A stretch of 64,000 bases of DNA, from the NCBI RefSeq assembly GCF_000974985.2, contig NZ_LAVA02000058.1:1-64000 (forward strand), given 5' to 3'. The position numbers and the translations under genes were made by a program. This document shows positions 52,035 through 61,185 of the stretch, in pieces. This DNA is from Streptomyces mangrovisoli. Lineage in GTDB: Bacteria; Actinomycetota; Actinomycetes; Streptomycetales; Streptomycetaceae. Numbering within the stretch: position 1 is the first letter of the stretch; each line of letters starts with the position of its first letter. The notes under the pieces were generated by a model. It searched no databases, was not told the origin of the DNA, and saw nothing but the letters and a program-made list of their open reading frames with translations.

Positions 52035-52168
52035 CAGGCCCGCCAACCTCCACGACAGGCTCGCCCCCGCGCCCCCTCACACGCCTTACGGACCGATGAC
52101 GTACGGCTTCGCCGTCGCCGTTCCCGGCGCGTGCGGGCCTAGCGTGGTGGCACCGGCCCGAGGTGCCG

Positions 52169-52210
52169 GTGGTGCTGCCCGCGAAACGAAGCGGCGGCGG
52201 GCAGCACCAC
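52169..52210 (+). terminator. Hairpin with T-rich tail
   Basis: 14-bp perfect stem (52169-52182 with 52197-52210), 14-nt loop, then TTTCT on the plus strand, 135 nt after the TetR stop and before the convergent methyltransferase end. Region 52035-52287 otherwise looks empty. Confidence 0.7.
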
Positions 52211-52287
52211 TTTCTCGCGACGGCACGCAGACGGGTGACGGCAGGGGCCGGGCGCGAGGGCGTGCCTCGCCGATCCGGGGCGGCGGG

Positions 52288-53094
52288 TCAGGCCGGGGCG
52301 TGTGCCGTGTAGACGGTCGCGGACATCGGGGCCGTCACGGGGCCGGTGCCGAGGCGGTCGGTCATCCTCCGTGCCACGGCGGCCCGGATGTCCCGGGCGT
52401 CCTCGCGGCCCGCCATGGCGGCGCTCACCGGGGTGCCGGTGAGGAACCCGTCGGCGACGGAGGCGGCCGACCGTGCGACGCCCGCCAGCGTGAGCGGCTC
52501 GGCGGCGGCCAGGGTCAGGCCGGCGGCTTCGACGTCCGCGGCGACGGCGGCCGGGTCGGCGTAACCGTGGGGCACGTCCCTCAGGAACGGCGGCGCCCCG
52601 TCCGGCATGGACTCCTCCAGGGCGGCCTGGAAGGCGGCGTCGAAGCCGTGCGTGGACAAGGGACCCCAGCTGTTGAACACGAAGCGCCCGCCGGGGGCCA
52701 GGACCCTGCGCACCTCGGCGTAGGCGGCGGGCCTGTCGGGGAAGAACATCACGCCGAACTGGCAGACGACGAGGTCGAAGCCGCCGTCGTCGAAGGGGAG
52801 TTCCTGGGCGTCCGCCCGCCGCCAGGCAGCGCGTGGCTCACGCGCCGAGCCGACGGTCACCATCGCTTCGTTGAGATCGGTCGCCGTCACCGCGGCCGCG
52901 GGTACCGCGTCGACCAGGGCCGAGGTCAACACCCCGGTCCCGGCGGCGAGTTCCAGGACGCTGCGGGGCCGTAGCGCCGCCGCCCTGGTCGCCAGGTCGT
53001 CGGCGAAGGGCCGGAAGAGGACCGGCACCAGGTGCTGTTCATAGGCCTCGGGCATGGACCGCGTCCATCGCCGGTTCACATCGTCCGCACTCAC
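52288..53094 (-). CDS. SAM-dependent class I methyltransferase
   Basis: 268 aa. SAM motif I is VLELAAGTGVLTSAL near residue 50, then AVTATDLNEAMV, and motif IV is FDLVVCQFGVMFFPD, followed by EVRRVLAPGGRFVFNSWG. It belongs to the UbiE/type-11 group; substrate unknown. GTG 53094 is chosen because TAGTGT lies 8 nt upstream, as in other leaderless genes here; an upstream frame to 53196 is less likely. Confidence 0.9.
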   Translation of the reverse strand: MSADDVNRRWTRSMPEAYEQHLVPVLFRPFADDLATRAAALRPRSVLELAAGTGVLTSALVDAVPAAAVTATDLNEAMVTVGSAREPRAAWRRADAQELPFDDGGFDLVVCQFGVMFFPDRPAAYAEVRRVLAPGGRFVFNSWGPLSTHGFDAAFQAALEESMPDGAPPFLRDVPHGYADPAAVAADVEAAGLTLAAAEPLTLAGVARSAASVADGFLTGTPVSAAMAGREDARDIRAAVARRMTDRLGTGPVTAPMSATVYTAHAPA

Positions 53095-53233
53095 CCGCCC
53101 GACACTAGCCCCGTGGGCCTCCGGCGACGGACCGTCGGGCCCGTGGCGGCTTCGTGTCGCGGCCGGGCGTCCGGGACCGGGTCGTACGGAGCCCACGGGC
53201 GCCAGTGGATCAGCGGGTGAGTGGATCAGCGGA

Positions 53234-54883
53234 TCAGCGGACCCGGATGAACAGCACGTTGTAACCGTCCGCCGTGCTCCGGGTCTTGGAGTAGACGCCG
53301 TCCGACCCGCCGTTGGGGTTGCCGGTGTTGCCCTCGACGGTGGTGAAACTGGAGCCCCCGCTCACCGTGCGCACGATGCCGATGTGCTCGTGCCCGCCGG
53401 TGAAGTCCCAGCCGCCGTTCCAGTCGAAGGCCACGATGTCGCCCGGCTGCGGGTCCGACGTCACCGAGAGGTGGTAGTTGCCGGCCCGGGCCTGGTTCAC
53501 CCAGCCGGAGACGTAGGTGTTGCGGTAGGAGGAGGCGCCGGTCTGCTTGGCCACCCAGCTCACGAAGGTGGCGCACCAGGCGTACTTGCTGGTGGACATG
53601 GACAGGCCCACGGCCGAGCCGTAGCTGTTCGCACGGGCGCTGCCCTCGACCGTGCCGAGTTCGGCCTCGGCCACGGTCAGCATCTTGGTGTACCCGCCGC
53701 CGGGCGCGGGGTCGGACGGCGGGGTGACCGCGCCGTACAGCGCCGCCTTGGTGTTCGGTCCCACCTGACCGTCGACCGACAGCCCCTTCTCCGCCTGGAA
53801 GTCGCGCACCGCGCTCGCGGTCAGCGGCCCGAAGTCGCCGTCGACGGCGACGTCGGCTCCATGGTGGTTGAGCAGGCTCTGCAGTTCGGTGACACAGCCG
53901 CTCTTCTGGCCCTGCACGATGTTGCTCGGGCACGAGCTGGAGTTCAGGTTGATCGGCGACGGGGCGCCGCTCCCGCCGCCCGTGCTGATGTTGGAGTAGA
54001 GGGCGTTCTTGGTGTTCGGGCCCACCTCGCCGTCGACGGAGAGACCGGCCGAGGACTGGAACGCCTTCACGGCCGTGAGGGTCAGCGGACCGAACTGGCC
54101 GTCCACGTCGAGGTGCTGCCCCTTGCCGTTGAGCAGGGCCTGGAGCGTGGCGACGCAGCCGCCGCTCATCCCCTCCGTGATGTCCGACGGGCAGGACGCC
54201 GAGCGCAGGTCCATGGCGGTGGACGGCGACTCGTCGGTGTCGTACAGCGCGCGCTTGGTGTTGGTGCCGACCTGGCCGTCGACCGTGAGCCCGTTGGAGG
54301 ACTGGAAGCTGCGGACGGCACTGTAGGTCGCCGAGCCGAAGTCGCCGTCGATGTCGATGTCGTAGCCGAAGTGGCGCAGCAGGCGTTGGAGTTCGGTGAC
54401 GCAGCCGCCCTTGTCGCCCTGAACGATGTTCGCCGGGCAGGACGAGGAGTCGAGGTTGATCGGGGAGGGGGCCGAGCCGCCGGTCGCGTACAGCTTGGCC
54501 TTCGTCTGCGGGCCGACCAGCCCGTCCACCGCGATCGCGACGGAGGCCTGGTACTCGCGCACGGCATAGAGGGTCTTGGCACCGAAGTCGCCGTCCACCG
54601 TCAGACCGGCACCGTGGGCGTTGAGGAGGTTCTGCAGTTCGGTGACGCAGCCGCTCACCTGCCCCTGCTGGATGGTGGCTGGACAGGAGGAGGAGGTCAG
54701 TCTGATCGCCGCGGGCGCCGCCGAGGCGGGGGCGGCGGCGCCGAGCAGGGTGCCCGCCGAGAGGAGTGCGGCCGTGGCGGCGAAGACGCCGGCTCTGACT
54801 CTCCAGCTCTGTCCTGCGCTCATGGATACCGGATGCTGAACGGATATTTTGTCGGCGTGAACACGCAATGAACTCTTTTTCAT
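53234..54883 (-). CDS. Secreted CHAP amidase/endopeptidase with four peptidoglycan-binding repeats
   Basis: 549 aa. After a long signal peptide (AAAPASAAP cut near residue 55) come four PG_binding_1-like repeats at about 65-135, 145-215, 225-297 and 315-385, each with a CVTELQ-type Cys and VDGDFG. The C-terminal CHAP domain has the catalytic Cys in SKYAWCATFVSWVAKQTG and His in GGHEHIGIVRT. It should bind and cleave peptidoglycan peptides or amide bonds outside the cell. Each repeat has a further SSSCP Cys, so one disulfide per repeat is likely. ATG 54883 is chosen; ATG 54823 is possible. Confidence 0.92.
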   Translation of the reverse strand: MKKSSLRVHADKISVQHPVSMSAGQSWRVRAGVFAATAALLSAGTLLGAAAPASAAPAAIRLTSSSCPATIQQGQVSGCVTELQNLLNAHGAGLTVDGDFGAKTLYAVREYQASVAIAVDGLVGPQTKAKLYATGGSAPSPINLDSSSCPANIVQGDKGGCVTELQRLLRHFGYDIDIDGDFGSATYSAVRSFQSSNGLTVDGQVGTNTKRALYDTDESPSTAMDLRSASCPSDITEGMSGGCVATLQALLNGKGQHLDVDGQFGPLTLTAVKAFQSSAGLSVDGEVGPNTKNALYSNISTGGGSGAPSPINLNSSSCPSNIVQGQKSGCVTELQSLLNHHGADVAVDGDFGPLTASAVRDFQAEKGLSVDGQVGPNTKAALYGAVTPPSDPAPGGGYTKMLTVAEAELGTVEGSARANSYGSAVGLSMSTSKYAWCATFVSWVAKQTGASSYRNTYVSGWVNQARAGNYHLSVTSDPQPGDIVAFDWNGGWDFTGGHEHIGIVRTVSGGSSFTTVEGNTGNPNGGSDGVYSKTRSTADGYNVLFIRVR

Positions 54884-55331
54884 GGCCGCGAATCGTCCCT
54901 TTCGCTGGTTCTGCGGAAATCGGTCGGACCGGTCCGGTCGATCGGCCGGAGCGGGATTGCATGCCGGGGTGATATGTCAATCATGCGAGATACGCAGTTT
55001 GACCAGGTGGGCTCAGACGCCCGTCAACGGCTCTGCATGGCAACGGAGTTGATGTCCTCGAAGTTCATGATCGGAGTTGTCATTCCGCGCACGACGGTGA
55101 CAGTTCACGACCCCGCGCACAATGTCGGAACACATAACTGGCTCGATTGAACCGTTACCCGTGGCCGGTATAAACGCACGGAGGACAGCCCGCAGAAGAA
55201 TTACCGTCCTTTTCGCGGGTCTGTCTTATTGGGCCGTTACCGGCTTCATGTTCCTGTGTGGGAACTGTGTCCCGCGAGCAGGGCGGCGCGTGCGGACGGA
55301 GGGCACTTCCCCCCGTCCGCGACGGCGCGGG
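54884..55331. other. 448-bp A+T-richer gap upstream of the CHAP gene
   Basis: The base composition drops well below the surroundings. On the minus strand TTGACG (about 55027) and TTGACA (54974-54969) are -35 candidates for the CHAP gene. A partial dyad CCCGCAGAA/TTCGCGGG spans about 55191-55220. I found no riboswitch consensus and no gene with normal codon use. Confidence 0.4.
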
Positions 55332-56765
55332 TCAGAGCATGACGTGCTTGGCCTGGGTGTAGTCGAGCAGGCCGGTGAGGGACAGGTCGCTGCCGTGGCC
55401 GGAGTGGCGCACGCCGCCGTGCGGCATCTCCGACACCGTGGTGCCGTGGGTGTTGACCCAGACGATGCCGGTGCGCAGCGCGCGGCTCGCGCGCATCGCG
55501 CGGTCGTGGTCGCGGGTCCACACGCTCGCGGCGAGGCCCTGCGGTACCGCGTTGGCCAGGTCGTGGGCCTCGGTCTCGTCGGCGAAGGGCTGGACGGTGA
55601 CGACCGGGCCGAACACCTCGCTCTGCACGATCGCGTCCCGCTGCCGGACCCCGGCCACCACCGTGGCCTGGTGGAAGAAGCCGGGGCGGTCCAGCCGCGC
55701 GCCTCCGGCGACGATCTCTGCGTGGTCCGGGAGGTCGCGCAACACACTCTGCACCGAGGCGAGTTGGGCGGCGTTGTTGAGGGGGCCGAAGTCGGCGGCG
55801 GGGTCGTCGGGGCCGCCGGGGACCTGCCGCCCGGCCCGCTCGGCGAAGGCGGCGAGGAACGCGTCGTGGATGCGGCGGTGGACGAGGATCCTGGTGGCGG
55901 CGGTGCAGTCCTGGCCCGCGTTGTAGTAGGCCAGGGAGGACAACTGCTCGACGGCGTCGTCGAGATCGGCGTCCTCGTGGATCAGCACAGGTGCGTTGCC
56001 GCCGAGTTCGAGGTGGAGGCGTTTGAGGTCGGCGGCCGCGGCCGCGGCGATCTGCTGTCCGGCACGGACGCTCCCGGTGAGCGCGACGAGCCGGACGGCC
56101 GGGTGGGCGACCAGCAGACGGCCGGTGTCCCGGTCGCCGCAGACCACGTTGAGCACACCGGGCGGGAGGTACTCGGCCGCGAGCCGGGCCAGCAGCACCG
56201 TGGAGGAGGGCGTGCTGTCGGACGGCTTGAGGACGACGGTGTTCCCCGCGGCGAGCGCGGGCGCGATCTTCCAGACGGCCATCATCAGTGGGTAGTTCCA
56301 GGGCGTGATCTGCGCGCACACGCCGACCGGATCCCGGCGGAGCACCGAGGTGCGTCCCGGGGTGTACTCGGCGGCCGCGGCGCCCGGCAGATTGCGGGCG
56401 GCGCCGGCGAAGTAGCGCAACACGTCGGCGATAGCCGGGAGTTCGTCGGCGAGGAAGAGGGCCCGGGGTTTGCCGGTGTCGGCGACCTCGGCGCCGGCCA
56501 CGGCGTCGGCCTGCCGTTCCAGGGCGTCGGCGATGCGCAGGAGCGCGGTCTGGCGCTCCCGCGGCGTGGTGTCCGCCCAGGTGGGCCCGGCGCGCTCGGC
56601 CGCCCGGCAGGCGGCCTCGACGTCGTCGGCGCCGGACAGCGGCGCGGTGCCGTGGACGCGTCCGGTCGCCGGGTCGGTCAGGCGCAGGGTGGCGCCGGAG
56701 GCGGCAGGTGTCTCCGCGCCGCCGATGTGGTTGAGGACGGTCGCCAGGCGCGGGTGGTCAGCCAC
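55332..56765 (-). CDS. Aldehyde dehydrogenase, aminobutyraldehyde/betaine-aldehyde type
   Basis: 477 aa. Catalytic residues are Asn157 (TPWNYPL), Glu253 (LELGGNAP) and Cys287 (NAGQDCTAATR); FGPVVTVQPF is the C-terminal signature. It oxidises an aldehyde to the acid with NAD(P). Its GTG overlaps the amine-oxidase stop by 8 nt, so it most likely oxidises the amino-aldehyde made by that oxidase. Similar enzymes act on 4-aminobutanal or betaine aldehyde. Confidence 0.93.
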   Translation of the reverse strand: MADHPRLATVLNHIGGAETPAASGATLRLTDPATGRVHGTAPLSGADDVEAACRAAERAGPTWADTTPRERQTALLRIADALERQADAVAGAEVADTGKPRALFLADELPAIADVLRYFAGAARNLPGAAAAEYTPGRTSVLRRDPVGVCAQITPWNYPLMMAVWKIAPALAAGNTVVLKPSDSTPSSTVLLARLAAEYLPPGVLNVVCGDRDTGRLLVAHPAVRLVALTGSVRAGQQIAAAAAADLKRLHLELGGNAPVLIHEDADLDDAVEQLSSLAYYNAGQDCTAATRILVHRRIHDAFLAAFAERAGRQVPGGPDDPAADFGPLNNAAQLASVQSVLRDLPDHAEIVAGGARLDRPGFFHQATVVAGVRQRDAIVQSEVFGPVVTVQPFADETEAHDLANAVPQGLAASVWTRDHDRAMRASRALRTGIVWVNTHGTTVSEMPHGGVRHSGHGSDLSLTGLLDYTQAKHVML

Positions 56766-58077
56766 GGCGCAGTGCCTCCTTCGCCGCGGCGCGGCCGGTG
56801 CGGACGGCGCCTTCCATGTATCCGGCGACCCACTGATCGGATCCGCAGACGTAGAAGGGGGGTTCGTGGGTCCCGTGGAGCGGGCCGACGGCCATGACCT
56901 CGCCCGGCGGCCACTGGGTGACGTAGCCCTGGGTCCAGGGGTCGCTGCCCCACAGCCGCAGGAAACAGGCCAGCGGCCGACGCGCCTCGTCCCCGTACAG
57001 GTCGGCGATCTCGCCCAGCAGTTCGGGGGTGCGCAGGTGGGGCGGGGTGCCCAGCAGGACGCCGTAGCGCTCGGGCGGTATCAGTGCGGACAGTACGCCC
57101 TCGTTCTGGGGCCAGGTGCTGCCGAGGACGCCCTCGGACTCGGAGAGGCCGCTCAGGCCGTCCGCGCGCCAGAAGGGGCGGTCGTAGGCGGCGGTGAACT
57201 TGGCCGCGGTCGCCTGTCGTTGGCGGTGCAGGGAGGCGAGACGGGCCTCGCTCACGCCGGTGACGGCGACGGACCTGAGGGGTCCCACGGGCAGGGCGCT
57301 CACCACGGCCCCGGCGGTGAGGAGTTCGCCGTCGGCCAGCCGGACGGTGCAGCGCCCGGGGCGGACGTCGAGGGCCGCGACGGGCGCGGCGAGGCGGACA
57401 CGCGGGCCCAGTTCGCGGCCCAGCACCTCGGCCAGGGTCGCCGATCCCTCGGCCAGCCGCAGCCCCTCCCAGTCGCCGTAGTCGTAGTCGCCCGGTCCCG
57501 AGGCGGGGACGGCCGCGCTCTTGCGCAGGGCGGCCAGCAGCGAGGTCCGTTCGTACGAGCCGCCGGCGAGGGCCAGTTGGCCGATCTCCCACAGGCGTAC
57601 GACGGCCGGTGCGGCGTGCCGGGAGCGCAGCCAGGCCCCCACCGACAGCCGGTCCAGGGCGGCCGCGTCCGGGTGGGACCAGGGGTCGTCGGGGTCGACC
57701 GTGGCGGCGAGCGCCGTGAACTCGGCGCCGAGGGCGGCGTGTCGGGCGGCGTCGCCGTCGCCGAACCAGTGCGGCGGCTCTCCGGCGGAGGTGCCCTCCG
57801 GGGTGGCCCGGACCATCCGGCCCGGCTCGGCGACATAGCTCGGGACCAGCTTCAGGCCCAGCTCCTCGGCGAGGCCGAGATAGGCGGTGTGGGCGCGGCC
57901 GACCACCTCCCCGCCGAGCTGGACGGTGCGGCCGTCGGACAGGCGGGCCTGCTCGACCCGGCCGCCGACCCGGTCCCTGGCCTCCAGGACGAGCACGTCG
58001 GTGCCGGCGGTGGCCAGGTCCCGGGCGGCGGCGAGCCCGGCCAGCCCGGCGCCGAGCACGATCACGTCGTGATGCAT
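56758..58077 (-). CDS. Flavin-containing monoamine oxidase
   Basis: 439 aa. The FAD dinucleotide motif is VIVLGAGLAGLAAARDLA at the very N-terminus, with EARDRVGGRV; the C-terminal FAD segment is YVCGSDQWVAGYMEGAVRTG. Enzymes of this group oxidise primary or secondary amines to imines with H2O2 release. ATG 58077 (MHHDVIV) has no strong ribosome site; a longer frame to 58224 lies inside a repeat array and is rejected. Cotranslated with the aldehyde dehydrogenase. Confidence 0.93.
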   Translation of the reverse strand: MHHDVIVLGAGLAGLAAARDLATAGTDVLVLEARDRVGGRVEQARLSDGRTVQLGGEVVGRAHTAYLGLAEELGLKLVPSYVAEPGRMVRATPEGTSAGEPPHWFGDGDAARHAALGAEFTALAATVDPDDPWSHPDAAALDRLSVGAWLRSRHAAPAVVRLWEIGQLALAGGSYERTSLLAALRKSAAVPASGPGDYDYGDWEGLRLAEGSATLAEVLGRELGPRVRLAAPVAALDVRPGRCTVRLADGELLTAGAVVSALPVGPLRSVAVTGVSEARLASLHRQRQATAAKFTAAYDRPFWRADGLSGLSESEGVLGSTWPQNEGVLSALIPPERYGVLLGTPPHLRTPELLGEIADLYGDEARRPLACFLRLWGSDPWTQGYVTQWPPGEVMAVGPLHGTHEPPFYVCGSDQWVAGYMEGAVRTGRAAAKEALRRG

Positions 58078-58130
58078 CGGTATCGGTTTCGCTTTCCGGT
58101 CGGGAGGGGCGTCCTGCGGGTGTGGGCGAT

Positions 58131-58340
58131 CCCACGAGGACGGTGACGGTGCTCGGGCGGTCCCACGAGGACGCGACAGCGGTCGCGAAGTCGCACGAGG
58201 ACGAGACGGTGCTCGGGCACTCACGCGAGGACGCGACAGCGCTCAGGCAGTCGCACGAGGACGAGACGGTGCTCAGGCAGTCGCACGAGGACGGGACGCT
58301 GCTCGCGCAGTCACGCGAGGACGAGGCAGTGCTCCGGCCG
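58131..58340. repeat. 30-bp tandem array copied from the ABC ATPase gene 3' end
   Basis: Seven units of 30 bp, each containing CACGAGGACGAGACGGTGCTC or a close variant. The last unit (about 58311-58340) is the coding end of the potA-like gene including its stop codon (58311-58313). The other units lie outside the gene and fill the gap before the amine oxidase. Confidence 0.9.
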
Positions 58341-59381
58341 CCAGCCGAACTCGACCGTCTCGCCGCCGCTCCAGCGGTCCTCCATGCGGGCGCGGGCGGT
58401 GTTCTGCTCCAGCACGGACAGGGTGACGCCCGGCGCGAGTTCGATGAGATAGGTGGTGGTGGGACCGCTGTAGACGGTCTCACGGATCACTCCGCGCAGC
58501 ACGGACATGCCCGGTTCGAAGTCGGACAGCCACACCTTCTCGGGGCGTACGGACACGCTCACGGCGGTGCCGTCCGCGATGGCGGTGCGGGCGCCGACCG
58601 GCAGGGCGGGTCCCTGGTCGAGGGTGACCTCGCCGCCGCGGTAGGTGCCGGACATCAGGTTGGAGGTGCCCATGAAGGAGGCGACGAAGCGGCCGGCGGG
58701 GTGCTCGTAGACATCCTCGGGGGTGCCGACCTGCTCGACGCGGCCCTCGTTCATGACGCAGATGCGGTCCGACATGGTCAGGGCCTCGTCCTGGTCGTGG
58801 GTGACGAAGACGAAGGTGATGCCGACCTCGCGCTGGATCTGCTTGAGTTCCACCTGCATCTGGCGGCGCAGCTTCAGGTCGAGGGCGGCGAGGGGTTCGT
58901 CGAGCAGAAGGACGGCGGGCCGGTTGACCAGGGCGCGGGCGAGGGCCACGCGCTGGCGCTGACCGCCGGAGAGGGTGCGGGGTTTGCGCGCGGCGAAGCC
59001 GTCGAGCTGGACCAGCTCCAGCATCTCGCCGACGCGGCGCCGCATCTCGGTCTTGTCGACGCCCTTGCGCTTGAGGCCGAAGGCGACGTTGTCGGCGACG
59101 CTGAGGTGGTCGAAGAGGGCGTAGCTCTGGAAGACGGTGTTGACGTTGCGCCGGTCGGGCGGCAGCACGGTCACGTCCTCGCCCGCGAGGATCACCGAGC
59201 CCTCCGTCGGGTCGGTGAAGCCGCCGATCATGCGCAGGGTGGTGGTCTTGCCGCAGCCGGAGGGGCCGAGCAGGGAGAAGAAGCGGCCGCTCTCGATGTC
59301 GAGGTTCAGGTCGTGCACCGCGTAGGTGTCCGCGAACCGCTTGGAGACGCCGTCGAGGCGGACGGCGAAGGACGCGTCCAT
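58311..59381 (-). CDS. potA: ABC transporter ATP-binding protein, PotA-like
   Basis: 356 aa. Walker A GPSGCGKTTTLRMIG, Q-loop VFQSYALFDHLSV, signature LSGGQRQRVALARALV, Walker B VLLLDEPLAALD and switch THDQDEALT are intact; a C-terminal TOBE domain (PVGARTAIADGTAVSVSVRP) follows. It powers import of a polyamine or related cationic solute. ATG 59381 follows GGGAG and lies 2 nt after the permease stop. Its 3' end is tandemly repeated downstream. Confidence 0.93.
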   Translation of the reverse strand: MDASFAVRLDGVSKRFADTYAVHDLNLDIESGRFFSLLGPSGCGKTTTLRMIGGFTDPTEGSVILAGEDVTVLPPDRRNVNTVFQSYALFDHLSVADNVAFGLKRKGVDKTEMRRRVGEMLELVQLDGFAARKPRTLSGGQRQRVALARALVNRPAVLLLDEPLAALDLKLRRQMQVELKQIQREVGITFVFVTHDQDEALTMSDRICVMNEGRVEQVGTPEDVYEHPAGRFVASFMGTSNLMSGTYRGGEVTLDQGPALPVGARTAIADGTAVSVSVRPEKVWLSDFEPGMSVLRGVIRETVYSGPTTTYLIELAPGVTLSVLEQNTARARMEDRWSGGETVEFGWRPEHCLVLA

Positions 59382-59383
59382 GG

Positions 59384-60274
59384 TCAGCTCCCGGAGAGGA
59401 TGTCGAGGCCGCCGCGGCGGCCGAACAGGCGCGGAATGAACAGGGCGAGGGCGATCAGGCCGATGGAGCCCGCGAGCATCAGCGTGCCGACGGCGTTGAT
59501 GGTGGGCTGCACCCCGAAGCGGATCGCGGAGTAGATGCGCACCGACAGCGGCTGGGGGTCGACGCCGGTGGTGAAGTAGGCGAGGACGAAGTCGTCGAAG
59601 ACGAGCGCGAAGATCAGTACGGCGCTGGCGAGGACGGCGGGCAGCAGGGCGGGCAGGGTGACCAGGCGGACCGCCTGCCAGCGGGTGGCGCCCAGGTCCA
59701 TCGCCGCCTCCTCCACCTCGGGGTTGAGGGCGGCGACCCGGGAACGGAGGATGACGGTGACGTAGGAGATGGAGAAGGTGATCTCCGAGACCATCACCGT
59801 GCCGGTGGACAGGGTCACCCCCAGGCCCTTGTAGAGCAGCATCGACGCGACGCCGGTGACGATCTCCGGGGTGATCAGCGGCACGAGCATGATCAGGCCG
59901 GCCAGTGAGCCGAGCCGGGTGCGCGAGCGCACCAGGCCGAGGGCGAGGGCCACGCCGAGGACGATCGAACCGGCCGTCGCCACCAGGGAGATGCGCAGGC
60001 TCGTGCCCAACGAGGAGATCAGTACGTCGTCGTGGACGAAGGCGCGGTACCAGCGCAGGCTGAACCCGCTGAACACGGTCAGGGACTTCTGGGAGTTGAA
60101 GGAGAACAGCGTCACCACGCCGATCGGGAGGTACAGCAGCGCGAAGAAGAGCGCGGTGACGGCGATCAGGACGCGGGGCTTGCGGTCGGCGCGGCCGCGC
60201 CGGGCGCGGGTCCGCCGGACGGGCCGTTCCGATGCCGGGGCCGGGGTCGTGGTGGGCGGGCTGAGCTGGGTCAT
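59384..60274 (-). CDS. potC: ABC permease, PotC-like
   Basis: 296 aa with six helices and the EAA loop EVEEAAMDLGATRWQAVRLV. A Thr/Pro/Arg-rich cytoplasmic tail precedes helix 1. ATG 60274 follows GGAGG and overlaps the PotB-like stop by ATGA. It forms the membrane channel together with the PotB-like protein. Confidence 0.93.
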   Translation of the reverse strand: MTQLSPPTTTPAPASERPVRRTRARRGRADRKPRVLIAVTALFFALLYLPIGVVTLFSFNSQKSLTVFSGFSLRWYRAFVHDDVLISSLGTSLRISLVATAGSIVLGVALALGLVRSRTRLGSLAGLIMLVPLITPEIVTGVASMLLYKGLGVTLSTGTVMVSEITFSISYVTVILRSRVAALNPEVEEAAMDLGATRWQAVRLVTLPALLPAVLASAVLIFALVFDDFVLAYFTTGVDPQPLSVRIYSAIRFGVQPTINAVGTLMLAGSIGLIALALFIPRLFGRRGGLDILSGS

Positions 60275-61182
60275 CGGCGGGCCTCCGCCTCGTCCTTGCG
60301 GGTGCGCCGGAGGTAGCCGAGCATCCCGACCAGCAGCACGAGCATGAGCAGCATGGTGAGCGCGGAGCCCAGGGGCCAGTTCTGGCCCTGGAAGAACTTG
60401 TCCTGGATGAGGTTGCCGATCATGATCTGGTCCGGTCCGCCCATCAGTTGAGCGCTGACGAAGTCGCCCATCGCGGGCAGGAAGACGAGGACCAGCCCGG
60501 CCGCCGCACCCTGCCGGGTGGCCGGCAGGGTGACGAACAGGAAGGTCCGCACGGGGCCGCCGTAGAGGTCGCGGCCGGCCTCGATCAGGGAGACGTCGAG
60601 CCGCTCCAGGGCGGCGTACAACGGGATGATCATGAAGACGACGAAGCCGTAGACCAGGCCCGCGATCACACCGACACCGGTGTTGAGGATCTTCGTGTTC
60701 GCGTCGGCGAGCCCCACGCCGCGCAGCGCCCGCAGCAGCGGGCCGTCGTCGGAGAGGACCACCGACCAGCCGTACATGCGGACCAGGTAGTTGGCGAAGA
60801 ACGGGACGACGATCGCGGCGATCAGCGCGTGTTTCCAGCGGCCGCCGTACAGGGCGATGGTGTACGCCACCGGGTAGGCGATCACCAGGCAGATCACGCA
60901 CGTCAGCAGGGCGTAGCCGAGGGAGCGGGCCAGGACCTCGGTGTAGGCCGGGTCGGCCAGGGCGCGGATGCTGGAGAGGTCGAACCCGAAGCGGGGGTTG
61001 CCGAGTTCGTCGGTGGTGCCGACGGTCAGGACGGCGACCAGCACCAGGGAGGCGATCAGGAACCCGGTCATCCACAGGGTGCCGGGGAGCATGAACCAGG
61101 ACCAGATGCGGGCGCCGGAGGCGTCCGGTCCGCGGCGGCGCGAGCGGGAGCGCGAACGCGAGGGGTGACGCAGAAGTGCCAT
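60271..61182 (-). CDS. potB: ABC permease, PotB-like
   Basis: 303 aa with six helices; the EAA loop is LIEAGRDLYGGPVRTFLFVT. The N-terminal tail is strikingly rich in Arg/Ser (RSRSRSRRRG). ATG 61182 lies 3 nt after the binding-protein stop. Member of the polyamine-type (PotABCD) importer encoded here. Confidence 0.93.
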   Translation of the reverse strand: MALLRHPSRSRSRSRRRGPDASGARIWSWFMLPGTLWMTGFLIASLVLVAVLTVGTTDELGNPRFGFDLSSIRALADPAYTEVLARSLGYALLTCVICLVIAYPVAYTIALYGGRWKHALIAAIVVPFFANYLVRMYGWSVVLSDDGPLLRALRGVGLADANTKILNTGVGVIAGLVYGFVVFMIIPLYAALERLDVSLIEAGRDLYGGPVRTFLFVTLPATRQGAAAGLVLVFLPAMGDFVSAQLMGGPDQIMIGNLIQDKFFQGQNWPLGSALTMLLMLVLLVGMLGYLRRTRKDEAEARR

Positions 61183-61185
61183 CGC

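Noticed and set aside
54884..55331. Possible c-di-AMP (ydaO-type) riboswitch before a cell-wall hydrolase gene
   Set aside because: I could not find the conserved ydaO core segments on the minus strand; only promoter-like boxes are visible.
55122..55340. Plus-strand frame with a hydrophobic stretch upstream of the CHAP gene
   Set aside because: Codon use lacks the strong third-position G/C bias, no ribosome site, and the frame continues only as a shadow of the aldehyde dehydrogenase gene.
58131..58340. Regular 30-bp repeats considered as a CRISPR array
   Set aside because: Units are head to tail with no unique spacers, and there are no cas genes.
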